A stretch of 64,000 nt of DNA from Edaphobacillus lindanitolerans (lineage in GTDB: Bacteria; Bacillota; Bacilli; Bacillales_A; Planococcaceae). The stretch spans positions 372,001 through 436,000 of the forward strand of contig NZ_FTPL01000001.1 in assembly GCF_900156305.1 (NCBI RefSeq), in the 5' to 3' direction. Numbering within the stretch: position 1 is the first letter of the stretch; each line of letters starts with the position of its first letter. Made by a program: the position numbers and the translations under genes. The notes under the pieces were generated by a model. That model was not told where the DNA came from, ran no database searches, and was given only the letters and a program-made list of their open reading frames with translations. Below, piece by piece: positions 17,925 to 26,448 of the stretch.

Positions 17925-19499
17925 TTAAAGCAGGCTGTACAGTTTGATGTCCGTGTGCTTGTCCTGGAACCAGCGCAGGGCAAAGTCGTTCTCGAACAGG
18001 AACACGAGCCGGTCATAGCGGTCCTTGACCAGCATGCTGCGCGGTCCGGTCATCGATTCTTTGACGTCGCCTTCGTTCTCGATCCATCTGGCGACCTTGG
18101 ATCCGATATGTTCCATGTTCACTTCGGAATTGTATTCGTTCTTCATCCGGTGCTCGAACACTTCGAACTGCAGCTGGCCGACCGCCCCGAGGATCACTTC
18201 CTCGGTGTGGAGGGTTTTGTAGTATTGGATGGCGCCTTCCTGGACAAGCTGGAGAATGCCCTTGTGGAAGTGCTTGGACTTCATGACGTTTTTCGGAGAG
18301 ACCCTGACGAACAGTTCGGGAGTGAACTGGGGCAGCGCCTCGAACGCAAAGCGCCCTTTCCCGCCGGTGATCGTGTCGCCGATCTGATAGTTCCCCGTGT
18401 CGTAGAGGCCGATGATGTCACCCGCCACGGCCGTGTTGACCGTTTCCCGGTCATCTGCCAGGAACTGCGTCGACTGGCTCACTTTGAAGGTTTTCGGGAT
18501 CCGCGGAACCGTCACCTGCATCCCGCGGTCAAACTCACCGGAGACGATCCGGACAAATGCGATCCGGTCCCGGTGGGCCGGGTTCATGTTTGCCTGGATT
18601 TTGAAAATGAACCCGGTGAACTCGTCATCATACGGGTTGATCTCAGAGTCATCCGCCGTCTTCCTCGGCTGCGGTTCGGGTGCGAACTGGAGGTAGGTCT
18701 CCAGGAACGTCTGCACGCCGAAGTTCGTCAGCGCCGACCCGAAGAACACCGGGGTCAGTTCCCCTTTCCGGACGCGCTCCACGTCGAAGGAATTCCCCGC
18801 CTCGTCGAGCAGGAGGATGTCCTCCAGCGCCTGCTGGTAGTACGAGGAGTCCTGGATCGGGTTTGGCTCGGCCAGATCGCCGTCTTCCCCGATCTCAAGG
18901 AACCGCCCGTCCCCTTCCGCACGTGCCAGCTCGACCCGGCGATTATGGCGGTCGTAGATGCCGGTGAACTCTTTGCCCATGCCGATCGGCCAGTTCATGG
19001 CATACGACTCGATGCCGAGCACTTCTTCGAGCTCCTCCATCAGTTCAAGCGGTTCTTTCCCCATCCGGTCCATCTTGTTCATGAACGTGAAGATCGGGAT
19101 TCCGCGCATCCGGCATACTTTAAAGAGCTTGATCGTCTGGGGTTCGATCCCTTTGGCCGAGTCCACCATCATGACTGCGGAATCGACCGCCATGAGCGTG
19201 CGGTATGTGTCTTCACTGAAGTCTTCGTGGCCGGGCGTATCGAGGATGTTCACCCGCTTGCCGTCGTAGTCAAACTGGAGCACGGAGCTCGTGACGGAGA
19301 TGCCGCGCTGCTTCTCGATTTCCATCCAGTCGGACGTGGCGAACTTTCCGGATTTCTTTCCTTTGACCGTACCGGCATCCCGGATGGCGCCGCCAAACAG
19401 GAGCAGCTTTTCCGTCATCGTCGTTTTCCCCGCATCCGGGTGCGAGATGATGGCAAACGTGCGCCTGGAGGCAATCTCATTTTTTAGTGGTTGGTCCAT
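17925..19499 (-). CDS. prfC: Peptide chain release factor 3 (RF3)
   Basis: This 524-residue translational GTPase has P-loop [13 protein letters not shown] (about residues 18-30), switch regions, DTPGHEDF and NKMDR, followed by domains II and III of RF3. RF3 recycles RF1 and RF2 from the ribosome after peptide release. B. subtilis lacks the gene, while Staphylococcus carries it beside murE, as here, so the pair is a family marker. ATG 19499 is chosen because GAGGAG lies 8 bases upstream; ATG 19505 is too close to it. Confidence 0.95.
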   Translation of the reverse strand: MDQPLKNEIASRRTFAIISHPDAGKTTMTEKLLLFGGAIRDAGTVKGKKSGKFATSDWMEIEKQRGISVTSSVLQFDYDGKRVNILDTPGHEDFSEDTYRTLMAVDSAVMMVDSAKGIEPQTIKLFKVCRMRGIPIFTFMNKMDRMGKEPLELMEELEEVLGIESYAMNWPIGMGKEFTGIYDRHNRRVELARAEGDGRFLEIGEDGDLAEPNPIQDSSYYQQALEDILLLDEAGNSFDVERVRKGELTPVFFGSALTNFGVQTFLETYLQFAPEPQPRKTADDSEINPYDDEFTGFIFKIQANMNPAHRDRIAFVRIVSGEFDRGMQVTVPRIPKTFKVSQSTQFLADDRETVNTAVAGDIIGLYDTGNYQIGDTITGGKGRFAFEALPQFTPELFVRVSPKNVMKSKHFHKGILQLVQEGAIQYYKTLHTEEVILGAVGQLQFEVFEHRMKNEYNSEVNMEHIGSKVARWIENEGDVKESMTGPRSMLVKDRYDRLVFLFENDFALRWFQDKHTDIKLYSLL

Positions 19500-19609
19500 T
19501 TCCATTTCTCCTCATGTGTTCAGCTTTTCTCATCATAGAGACCGCGAACCGGGATTTCAAGCATTTTCACGGAGACAGCCGGAAAGGAAATCCCTTTCCG
19601 GCCGCCGGT

Positions 19610-21097
19610 TCATTTGCGGACGCCCGCTTTGCGCCCGAATTTGCGTTCCAGTTCCTCGATCGCGATGGCCGCGTCACTGTGCGGATACTTGGTCCGTCCG
19701 ATGATCTGGTAATCCTCGTGGCCCTTGCCCGCGAAAATGATGATATCGCCTTCTTCCGCAACCGCCGCTGCATGGCGGACCGCCTCTGCACGGTCGCCGA
19801 TGCAGGCGAACTGGCCATGCTTCATTCCGGCCGCCAGTTCGGAAGTGATGGAATCATACGGCTCATCTCTCGGATCATCGGTCGTCAGCACGACATAGTC
19901 TGCAACCGATGCCTTTTCGGCCATTGTCGGCCGCTTGGACCGGTCGCGGTTTCCGCCCGTCCCGATCAGGAAGATTAATTTATTCTTTTTATACGGAAGG
20001 ACCGAATCGATCGCTTTTTCGATCGCATCCGGCGTATGGGCATAGTCGATGTACATCGTGACGGGCAGATCCGCCTGCACCTTCTCCATCCGGCCCTTCA
20101 CCGGCGGGAGCATGGCGAGCCCGTCGAGGATCTCGCCGATCGGCATGCCGGATGCATGGAGCGCGGCAGTGGCCGCAAGCGCATTGTGCACATTGAACTC
20201 ACCGAGCAGATTCATCTTCACGGCGAACTGCCCTTCCGGCGTTTCCATCGTGAAGGACGTGGAGTCCGCTTCCAGATTGATGCCGGATGCGCGGAACATC
20301 GCACCCTCTGCAAGACCGTAGCTGTAAACCGGGAACGGGGTCATCTGACGGTACCGTTCCGACCACGGGTCATCGATGTTGAGGACGGCCGCCTTCTTTT
20401 GTGAAGTATCTTGACCGAGCTGGGAAAACAGCAATCCCTTGGCATATCCGTAATGGTCCATCGTCCCGTGGAAATCCAGGTGATCATGCGTCAGGTTCGT
20501 GAAGACGGCAATGTCGAACTCCGTTCCGGACAGCCGGCCCTCGACGAGTCCGTGCGATGAAACTTCCATCGTCATCGTGTCGCATCCTTCGATGACCGCC
20601 TGCCGGATCATCTGCTGTGTCGTGATCGCATCGGTCGTCGTATTGGCGGACTCATAAAGCGTGCCGTCCAGGTCGAAGCCGATCGTACCCGAAGCGGCTG
20701 ACTTCCGGCCGGCAGAACGGAGGATGCCGTGGATGATGCCGGTCACGCTCGTTTTGCCGTTTGTCCCGGTCACCCCGATCAGGCGGATCGCCCTGGACGG
20801 ATGGCCGTAGAATTCCGCGGCGAGCAGACCCTCTGCCCGCGCCGTATCGTCGACGAGCACGAGTGCCGCACGTTCGGGATCGATGTCGACCGGCCGCTCC
20901 GCGATGATCACCCTGGCACCCGCTTCGAGTGCCCTGCCTGCGTAGTCGTGGCCGTCCACCGTATAACCGCTGATGCAGATGAAGGCACCGCCCGGCTGGA
21001 CCGCGCGGGAGTCGACGGTGAGATCCGTGACTTCTGCAGGCAATGTTCCCGTTACTTTTTTCACCGGCAGCTGTTCCAGCAATTTTTTCGTTTCCAT
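19610..21097 (-). CDS. murE: UDP-N-acetylmuramoyl-tripeptide synthetase MurE
   Basis: This 495-residue Mur ligase adds the third stem-peptide residue to UDP-MurNAc-Ala-Glu. It has the uridine-binding N domain, P-loop VTGTNGKTS (about residues 111-119), TMEVSSHGL, TNLTHDHLDFHG with the carbamylated-Lys region, YDYAHTPD-like YIDYAHTPDAIEKA, and the C-domain motif DDPRDEP with GKGHEDYQ. Meso-DAP ligases carry DNPR and Lys ligases D(D/N)P(N/A). DDPR is a hybrid, so specificity cannot be read safely. ATG 21097 follows GGAGGA by 8 bases. It is coupled to the M42 peptidase gene (stop to start 4 bases) and precedes prfC. Confidence 0.92.
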   Translation of the reverse strand: METKKLLEQLPVKKVTGTLPAEVTDLTVDSRAVQPGGAFICISGYTVDGHDYAGRALEAGARVIIAERPVDIDPERAALVLVDDTARAEGLLAAEFYGHPSRAIRLIGVTGTNGKTSVTGIIHGILRSAGRKSAASGTIGFDLDGTLYESANTTTDAITTQQMIRQAVIEGCDTMTMEVSSHGLVEGRLSGTEFDIAVFTNLTHDHLDFHGTMDHYGYAKGLLFSQLGQDTSQKKAAVLNIDDPWSERYRQMTPFPVYSYGLAEGAMFRASGINLEADSTSFTMETPEGQFAVKMNLLGEFNVHNALAATAALHASGMPIGEILDGLAMLPPVKGRMEKVQADLPVTMYIDYAHTPDAIEKAIDSVLPYKKNKLIFLIGTGGNRDRSKRPTMAEKASVADYVVLTTDDPRDEPYDSITSELAAGMKHGQFACIGDRAEAVRHAAAVAEEGDIIIFAGKGHEDYQIIGRTKYPHSDAAIAIEELERKFGRKAGVRK

Positions 21098-21101
21098 CAG
21101 A

Positions 21102-22157
21102 TCAGTCCTCCACGATCGGCGACATGACATAGGCACGGAGCAACCGTGCTGCCGCCTCCAGAGATTCGGTATGGGTGCGTTCCAGTGCATGCGATGACTC
21201 GATTCCCGGCCCGAACAGTGCATGCTTCACGTCATAGCCTGCCCGGATCGCCGCCGACGCATCCGACCCGTAGTAAGGATAGATGTCCAGCTTGTGCGGG
21301 ATCCCTTCCCGCTTGCACAGATCCGCCAGATGGCGGGTCAAATCGTAATGGTACGGCCCGCTTGAATCTTTCACGCAAATGGATACCGTATATTCATCGG
21401 AGGACTGACCGTCTCCGATCGCCCCCATATCGAACGCAACGTATTCGACGGTTCCCCCGGGTACGGAGGCGTTGCCGCCAAAACCGATCTCTTCGTTGTT
21501 GGAGATATACAGGTGAAGCGTATGCGGAAGTTCGGCACCGGATTCCCCGATCGCCGATGCAAGCTCGAGAAGAAGGGCCGTGCTCGCCTTGTCATCAAGA
21601 TGGCGTGATTTGATGAACCCGTTTTCCGACCGCTCGAATCTCGGGTCGAACGAGACAAAATCCCCGACTTCGATGCCGAGTTGCCGCGTCTCCTCCGCGC
21701 AGACCGTTTTTTCGTCAAGCCGCACTTCGATGTTGTCGCTGCTCCGCTCTGCCGTACCGGCATCCCGGTAGACATGGACCGTCGTCTGGTGCATGAGCAC
21801 GGTCCCGCGGATTTTCCGGCCGTCCGCCGTGTGGACCGTGCAATACTCCCCTTCGGCGGCATTCCAGTTGAAGCCGCCGATTTTATCGAGCTTCAGGCGG
21901 CCGGAAGGCTTCACATCCTTCACGATTGCACCAAGCGTGTCGACATGCGCCGTGATCAGTCTTTGGCGCCGGTCGTCCTTGCCTTTGATCGTTGCGAGGA
22001 CCGCGCCTTTGTTCGTCTTTTGGACGTCCAGCCCTGCTTGCTTGAGCATGCCGGACACTTTTTGCATGACTTCTGCTGTATAGCCGGACGGGCTCGGCGT
22101 GTTGACGAGCTGCTCCAGCGTTTCAATCGATTGTTCAAGATCAAAAGGTATCGTCAT
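21102..22157 (-). CDS. M42-family metallo-aminopeptidase
   Basis: This 351-residue cytosolic peptidase of the M42 family (glutamyl aminopeptidase / FrvX / YsdC-like) has metal ligands in TAHVDTLGAIV (about residues 68-78), HLDDKAS (about 183-189), SNNEEIGFGG (about 216-225), FDMGAIGDG and SSHALERTH (C-terminal His). Family members form dodecameric tetrahedral shells that trim peptides. It lies directly upstream of murE with only 4 bases between stop and start. The start is ambiguous: ATG 22166 is almost on top of GGGAGGAT, ATG 22157 is 11 bases after it. Confidence 0.87.
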   Translation of the reverse strand: MTIPFDLEQSIETLEQLVNTPSPSGYTAEVMQKVSGMLKQAGLDVQKTNKGAVLATIKGKDDRRQRLITAHVDTLGAIVKDVKPSGRLKLDKIGGFNWNAAEGEYCTVHTADGRKIRGTVLMHQTTVHVYRDAGTAERSSDNIEVRLDEKTVCAEETRQLGIEVGDFVSFDPRFERSENGFIKSRHLDDKASTALLLELASAIGESGAELPHTLHLYISNNEEIGFGGNASVPGGTVEYVAFDMGAIGDGQSSDEYTVSICVKDSSGPYHYDLTRHLADLCKREGIPHKLDIYPYYGSDASAAIRAGYDVKHALFGPGIESSHALERTHTESLEAAARLLRAYVMSPIVED

Positions 22158-22235
22158 AAGGCTCATATCCTCCCAGATCGGAAAAATCCCAACCTCATTA
22201 TACGCCTTTGCCGGGCGCGCGTCACGGAGCGTCCG

Positions 22236-23621
22236 TCACTTCATGAAGCGGCGGACGAGGCCGAGCCGGTTGCCGTATGGCGGAAACGCGAGCTTCGCCG
22301 GGAAAGTCCCGCGCTTGAGCACCGCTTTTGCATGGGAGAACGCATTGAATCCGTCCCGGCCGTGGTAGCTGCCGATTCCCGACGGACCCGCACCTCCGAA
22401 CGGCAGGTCGATGTTCCCGACATGCGACATCGTATCATTGATGCAGCCGCCGCCGAACGGTAGCTCCGACAGGAAGTAATCGATCGCCTGCCGGTTCCCG
22501 GAAAACAGGTATGCAGCAAGCGGCTTCGGCTTTTCGCGGATTTCCCGCACCGCCGCGATGAGGCTGCCATAGCCATAGACCGGCAGGATCGGCCCGAAAA
22601 TCTCTTCGCTCATGGCCGGACTGCCGGGAGCAGGCCTGTCAAGAACGGTCGGCTCGATGAACAGCTCATCCCGGTTCATCCTGCCGCCGAGAACAATGCG
22701 GTCCCGGTCGGCATCCAGCATGCCGCGCAAACGGTCAAACTGGCGCTCGTCCACGATCCGGCCGTAATCCGGGCTCTGGCTCGGATCTTTTCCGTAAAAC
22801 CGCCGGATTGCGCCGGCAAGCTCCCCCATGAAACGGTCTTTCACGGAATGATGGACAAGCACATAATCCGGTGCCACGCACGTCTGCCCGGTGTTCGTGA
22901 ACTTGCCCCAGGCGATCCGTTCCGCCGCAAGCCGGAGGTCCGCAGTCTGGTCGACGATTGCCGGGCTCTTCCCTCCCAGTTCAAGGACGACCGGGACCAG
23001 ACGCTCTGCGGCGGCCTTCATGACGATCCGTCCGACCGCCGCGCTTCCGGTGAAGAACATGAAGTCAAACGGTGCCGACAGAAGTGCGGAAGTTTCCTCT
23101 TTTCCCCCTTCAACAACCGTGACATGCCCGGGTTCGAAGACGGACCGGATGAGATCACGCACGACGGAAGCGGTATGGGGTGCGGTCTCGGACGGCTTCA
23201 GTACTGCCGTATTTCCTGCCGCAATCGATGCGGCGAGCGGTTCGACCAGCAGCTGGAACGGATAATTGAACGGTCCGATGATCAGCGTCGTCCCCCACGG
23301 TTCCCGGACGACGAAGCTTTTCCCCGGCTGCAGGAACACCGGGGTCTTTCTCGGCTCCGGCTCCATCCATCCGTCGAGCTTTGAAATCGTGTCCCGTATG
23401 CTCGAAAGGACAAATCCGACTTCAGTCACGTACGCCTCAAAGGCGCTTTTTCCAAGATCCGCACGGAGCGCCTCCAGAATATCGGACTCTCTCACCCGGA
23501 TTGCTTCGTAGAGCGCCTTCAGCCGCTCCTTCCTGAACCGGGCCGGCTTCGTGCTGCCCGTTCGGTAGAAATCCTTCTGCATGGCGACAATCCGCCCGGC
23601 TGTTTGCTCCGTAAATCTCAT
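22236..23621 (-). CDS. Aldehyde dehydrogenase (class 3 type, YwdH-like)
   Basis: This 461-residue NAD(P)-dependent aldehyde dehydrogenase has IIGPFNYPFQLLVEPLAASI (cofactor pocket), FTGSAAVGR, catalytic Glu in LELGGKSP, catalytic Cys in NTGQTCVAPDY and SEEIFGPILPV. The hydrophobic-basic C-terminus (FPPYGNRLGLVRRFMK) is typical of class 3 fatty-aldehyde enzymes. ATG 23621 follows AAAGGAGTGG. The 37-codon upstream extension has no ribosome site and is rejected. The natural substrate is unknown, with medium or long-chain aldehydes plausible from the family. Confidence 0.9.
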   Translation of the reverse strand: MRFTEQTAGRIVAMQKDFYRTGSTKPARFRKERLKALYEAIRVRESDILEALRADLGKSAFEAYVTEVGFVLSSIRDTISKLDGWMEPEPRKTPVFLQPGKSFVVREPWGTTLIIGPFNYPFQLLVEPLAASIAAGNTAVLKPSETAPHTASVVRDLIRSVFEPGHVTVVEGGKEETSALLSAPFDFMFFTGSAAVGRIVMKAAAERLVPVVLELGGKSPAIVDQTADLRLAAERIAWGKFTNTGQTCVAPDYVLVHHSVKDRFMGELAGAIRRFYGKDPSQSPDYGRIVDERQFDRLRGMLDADRDRIVLGGRMNRDELFIEPTVLDRPAPGSPAMSEEIFGPILPVYGYGSLIAAVREIREKPKPLAAYLFSGNRQAIDYFLSELPFGGGCINDTMSHVGNIDLPFGGAGPSGIGSYHGRDGFNAFSHAKAVLKRGTFPAKLAFPPYGNRLGLVRRFMK

Positions 23622-23773
23622 CTTCACCACTCCTTTGTCGGCATTCCCTGTTCCTTCCCTGTTCGCCGTCCCCCGACTTTTTCCTTCATCCGCCCTGTGC
23701 CTCCCCATGACAAAAAGGAAACTTCTTGCCAAAGATCTGCTGTTTCATCGGTATTGAACCGCCCAGACAAAAA

Positions 23774-23815
23774 GAGTCGAGATTGTGTCCCCATCAATGG
23801 GTGCAATCTCGACTC
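23774..23815 (-). terminator. Long-stem terminator of the oxidoreductase gene
   Basis: GAGTCGAGATTG and CAATCTCGACTC form a perfect 12-bp stem. The loop contains a smaller CCCAT/ATGGG stem. On the minus strand it is followed by CTTTTTGTCT, so it ends the leftward Gfo/Idh/MocA gene. Confidence 0.8.
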
Positions 23816-23899
23816 GTCTTTATTGGCATGCCTTGGAAAACCAAGGAGCTAATCGATGGCTGTACTATTCTCGCCGCATCGAAATGTCTGTTGGGTGGT

Positions 23900-24835
23900 T
23901 CAGAGCAATGCGTCGACGACCTTCTGGATGGCCGCGCCCTCGCTGAACGTGACGATCTCTGCTTCCTCCCCGTTTTTCAGCCGGATCAGTTCATCAAACA
24001 GTCCGGGAACCGGGGATTCGGGACCGGTCTTCTCAAATGGTCCATCTCCCTCCGCACGGTACAGTTCCGACCAGTTTACGAGTTTCATGGCTGCTTCGGA
24101 TCCATATACCGTCAGCTCGATCCGTTCACTGGAGGCCGCTCCGGCAAGGCCGCCGAACTGGACGGGCACACCGGTCCGTGTTTCACCGATTGCCAGGACG
24201 CCGGTTTCGGAAAGCGCGGGGTCATCCGGGTAATCGGTCCGTTTCGACAAAATTTCGATTCCCCCCGACAGCCGGCTCATAATCTGAATGAAATGCGGGA
24301 AGACTTCCCGTATGAACCCGCCCTGTTCCCGGGTTCCGATCCAAGGGTTCTGCTGCCACTTCCGCGGCCACTGGGGAAACTGAGCCTGCAGTTCGACCCG
24401 CATGAGGGAACCGAGCTTCCCTTCCGCCACATCCGCGAGCAGTGTGCGGACAGTCGGGCTGTAGAGAATCGGGAAATGCATCGCGGTCAGCCGGCCACTT
24501 TGCTCAGCGGCCGCAGCCATGCGTGCAGCAGTCGGTTCATCGTGGGCAAGCGGCTTTTCGCAAAGAACGTCGAGCCCGGCTTGAAAGGCAGCTTCTGCAA
24601 TCGGTGCATGGTAGCGCGGCGGCGTACCGATGTACACCCAGTCCGGGGATAGCTCAAAAACTTCCTCAAGGGACCGGGCAGCCGGCACGGAATATTTCCG
24701 GCTCAATTCCCCAAGTCTGTCGGCATCCGTGTCAAACAGGACTATAGCCCCAGCCTCAGGATGCCCGGAAAGCGTGCGGAGAATGCGTTCCCCCACAATT
24801 CCGGCACCGATCACAGCGATTGTCGTCTTGTTCAT
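23900..24835 (-). CDS. Gfo/Idh/MocA-family oxidoreductase
   Basis: This 311-residue NAD(P)-binding oxidoreductase has Rossmann motif VIGAGIVGERIL (about residues 8-19), the family signature LCEKPLAHDEPTAARMA (about 91-107) and a C-terminal substrate domain. The second Lys of the EKP motif is present; a catalytic His/Asp pair is likely in FPHFIQIM. Members act on sugars, inositols, biliverdin or amino-acid derivatives; nothing nearby narrows this. ATG 24835 has GGAG 9 bases upstream. The frame extends 36 codons upstream without a ribosome site. Confidence 0.85.
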   Translation of the reverse strand: MNKTTIAVIGAGIVGERILRTLSGHPEAGAIVLFDTDADRLGELSRKYSVPAARSLEEVFELSPDWVYIGTPPRYHAPIAEAAFQAGLDVLCEKPLAHDEPTAARMAAAAEQSGRLTAMHFPILYSPTVRTLLADVAEGKLGSLMRVELQAQFPQWPRKWQQNPWIGTREQGGFIREVFPHFIQIMSRLSGGIEILSKRTDYPDDPALSETGVLAIGETRTGVPVQFGGLAGAASSERIELTVYGSEAAMKLVNWSELYRAEGDGPFEKTGPESPVPGLFDELIRLKNGEEAEIVTFSEGAAIQKVVDALL

Positions 24836-24968
24836 CAAATCCAGCTCCGTCCTTATAAAAATAGAAATATAGGTCTTCTGGCTTGTTTTGCATCTAGCTC
24901 TGTTTCGGATTGTAACACCGACGGGTATATAGAAGTCAAACAACGAATGAGATCAAGGAGGAAATGTC

Positions 24969-25112
24969 ATGATGAAACAAGAAAACTGGTGGGATCAAAT
25001 GTTTACAGGGAATCTCGAACTCGGGATCAACAAAGAACGGCTGGCCGAATTGGAGCAGGAGAATTTCCTGTACTTCACTGAAGAGCAAGAAACCGTTCCA
25101 CAGGAGCAATAA
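24969..25112 (+). CDS. Small acidic protein, unknown function (47 residues)
   Basis: This short frame starts with ATGATG right behind AAGGAGGAAATGTC, one of the strongest ribosome sites in the window, and encodes MMKQENWWDQMFTGNLELG then a helical Glu/Gln-rich tail (LAELEQENFLYFTEEQETV). It has no signal peptide and no Cys. A good terminator follows 50 bases later. I do not recognise the family. The strong ribosome site, sensible composition and own terminator support a real gene. Confidence 0.65.
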   Translation: MMKQENWWDQMFTGNLELGINKERLAELEQENFLYFTEEQETVPQEQ

Positions 25113-25164
25113 CGATTGAATAAGCGACAATCGCTGTCTGCAGAAAAACGATTTGGCATGACAT

Positions 25165-25206
25165 AGGGACCGCAACCCGCTCAACAGGGCGTCAGGGTGC
25201 GGTCCT
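25165..25206 (+). terminator. Terminator of the 47-residue protein gene
   Basis: AGGGACCGCAACCC pairs with GGGTGCGGTCCT (8 bp plus inner pairs), followed by TATTATATC on the plus strand. It also lies downstream of the leftward nucleotidyltransferase gene. Confidence 0.65.
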
Positions 25207-25338
25207 TATTATATCATTTTACGTCATTTAATTTTCAAAAACTTTCGTTCGTATTCTGACAAAACCTCAAAGACCTGAAAGCCGTTCAAGTAGAGAGGAT
25301 GTTCTAGATCAGGATGTGTTTCCCCAAACACCTCTTTA

Positions 25339-25908
25339 TTACAGCAAAAACTGAAGCCATTCATGGTCTGGTTCATGGGTTTCCAATGCATTTCGAAGAC
25401 GAGTTTTCTTCTCGTCATCGAGATATTCTTTTACGGCATGAAAATCAAGATGGTCTTTTTCTCTTGTGTTTTTCGCCTTATACAGAAGAACGATATCGGG
25501 ATTCAAATACGGTATACCTTTTTTGGAGACACCCGATATCGAATTGTGCGGATAGGAAATTCGCAGATCTCTTCTGAATTTCCATTCACCCTCGTCTGTC
25601 TCATTGAGAAGAATTTCTATTTTTTCCCCGTTCACCGGATTCGCAGCGTGTATTTCATGAATCGGCAAATCTAAAAATTCCTGATCCCAGGAATGAAATC
25701 CTCCTTTGATCACCTTTTTAAATTCCCATCCTTTAAGATAATTCTTCAGGCGTAATTGGTCTTTCCGGAAAACAGCAATCTCTATATCTTCATGTTCCCT
25801 TGTTTCTTCGCCAATAAAAATGTCAATTGCCCATCCCCCTGCGAAAAACCATGGTTTTTCAAAATCAGCCATTAATGAAGTGACACGCTGACATTGTTCA
25901 AATGACAT
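25339..25908 (-). CDS. Nucleotidyltransferase, aminoglycoside adenylyltransferase-like
   Basis: This 189-residue protein has the nucleotidyltransferase core FAGGWAIDIFIGEETREHED (Gly-Gly-Trp-Ala-hAsp with a distal Glu-Asp) and continues EIAVFRKDQL, as in the ANT(2'')/LinB-type family. Substrate could be an antibiotic, a small metabolite, or (for some related proteins) a toxin-antitoxin partner; none can be chosen from sequence. Its base composition is clearly AT-richer than the flanking genes and codon use differs, suggesting recent acquisition. ATG 25908 has GGGGGAT upstream. The longer frame to 26070 is not used. A 64-codon frame overlaps its 3' end. Confidence 0.72.
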   Translation of the reverse strand: MSFEQCQRVTSLMADFEKPWFFAGGWAIDIFIGEETREHEDIEIAVFRKDQLRLKNYLKGWEFKKVIKGGFHSWDQEFLDLPIHEIHAANPVNGEKIEILLNETDEGEWKFRRDLRISYPHNSISGVSKKGIPYLNPDIVLLYKAKNTREKDHLDFHAVKEYLDDEKKTRLRNALETHEPDHEWLQFLL

Positions 25909-26057
25909 ATAATCCCCCGCAAAAAATAATTTTATCTTCGTTATCTTCCTGTTTGCCAATTCCTGACCATAAACGAAATATCCTGCAAAGCCAGCCCTGT
26001 GGCATGTCATCCGAGGACTTTTGGCATCAGGTTCATGTGCCACAAACGAATGAAAAA

Positions 26058-26089
26058 AGAGACACCTCACGCATGCGCAAGGTGTCTCT
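26058..26089 (-). terminator. Terminator of the tRNA-Val transcript
   Basis: AGAGACACCT and AGGTGTCTCT form a 10-bp stem with a 12-base loop, followed on the minus strand by TTTTTT. It closes the short tRNA transcription unit. Confidence 0.85.
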
Positions 26090-26119
26090 TAAACCCTTAT
26101 GTATCCAAGGTTTTGATGA

Positions 26120-26192
26120 TGATTCCGACTGGGCTCGAACCAGCGACCTCTACCCTGTCAAGGTAGCGCTCTCCCAGCTGAGCTACGGAATC
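26120..26192 (-). tRNA. tRNA-Val (anticodon GAC)
   Basis: The minus strand folds into a full cloverleaf. The acceptor is GATTCCG/CGGAATC with discriminator A, the D-arm contains AGCTCAGCTGGGAGAGC, the anticodon arm CTACC-TTGACAG-GGTAG has anticodon GAC, and the T-arm is CTGGTTCGAGCCCAG. No CCA is encoded. It reads valine GUC/GUU codons and stands alone with its own promoter and terminator. Confidence 0.95.
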
Positions 26193-26247
26193 AAATCTGG
26201 GATGTTGTGCGGTGAGTCACTCGGTAACTCTCTCAAGCACATTACCT

Positions 26248-26276
26248 ATAATAAACTGCCGCGCATCCAAAGTCAA
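26248..26276 (-). promoter_or_regulatory. Sigma-A promoter of tRNA-Val
   Basis: On the minus strand TTGACT, exactly 17 bases, then TATTAT. The predicted transcription start is about 50 bases upstream of the mature tRNA. Confidence 0.8.
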
Positions 26277-26448
26277 CAGCTTTTCTAAAAAAGTTTTAGA
26301 TTTTCTTTTCATCTCCCGACTGAGGACTGATCTTCTTTAAATACCTGACTTAGCATGATGAGTATGGAAGGTTTTGATTTCGCAGACAAAGGTAATCATT
26401 ATATAATAGATTTGATTTCCCAAATATACTTTAAACAGTGAGGTACTT

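Noticed and set aside
15296-19487. Long plus-strand frames (for example 15296-16321 and 17778-19487) opposite swrC and prfC
   Set aside because: They are antisense shadows. GC-rich codons suppress stops on the opposite strand, the translations have no domain features, and the minus-strand genes are certain.
19579-19601. CCGGAAAGG/CCTTTCCGG hairpin between murE and prfC as a terminator
   Set aside because: No T run follows on either strand; at most a processing or pausing site, and murE-prfC readthrough is likely.
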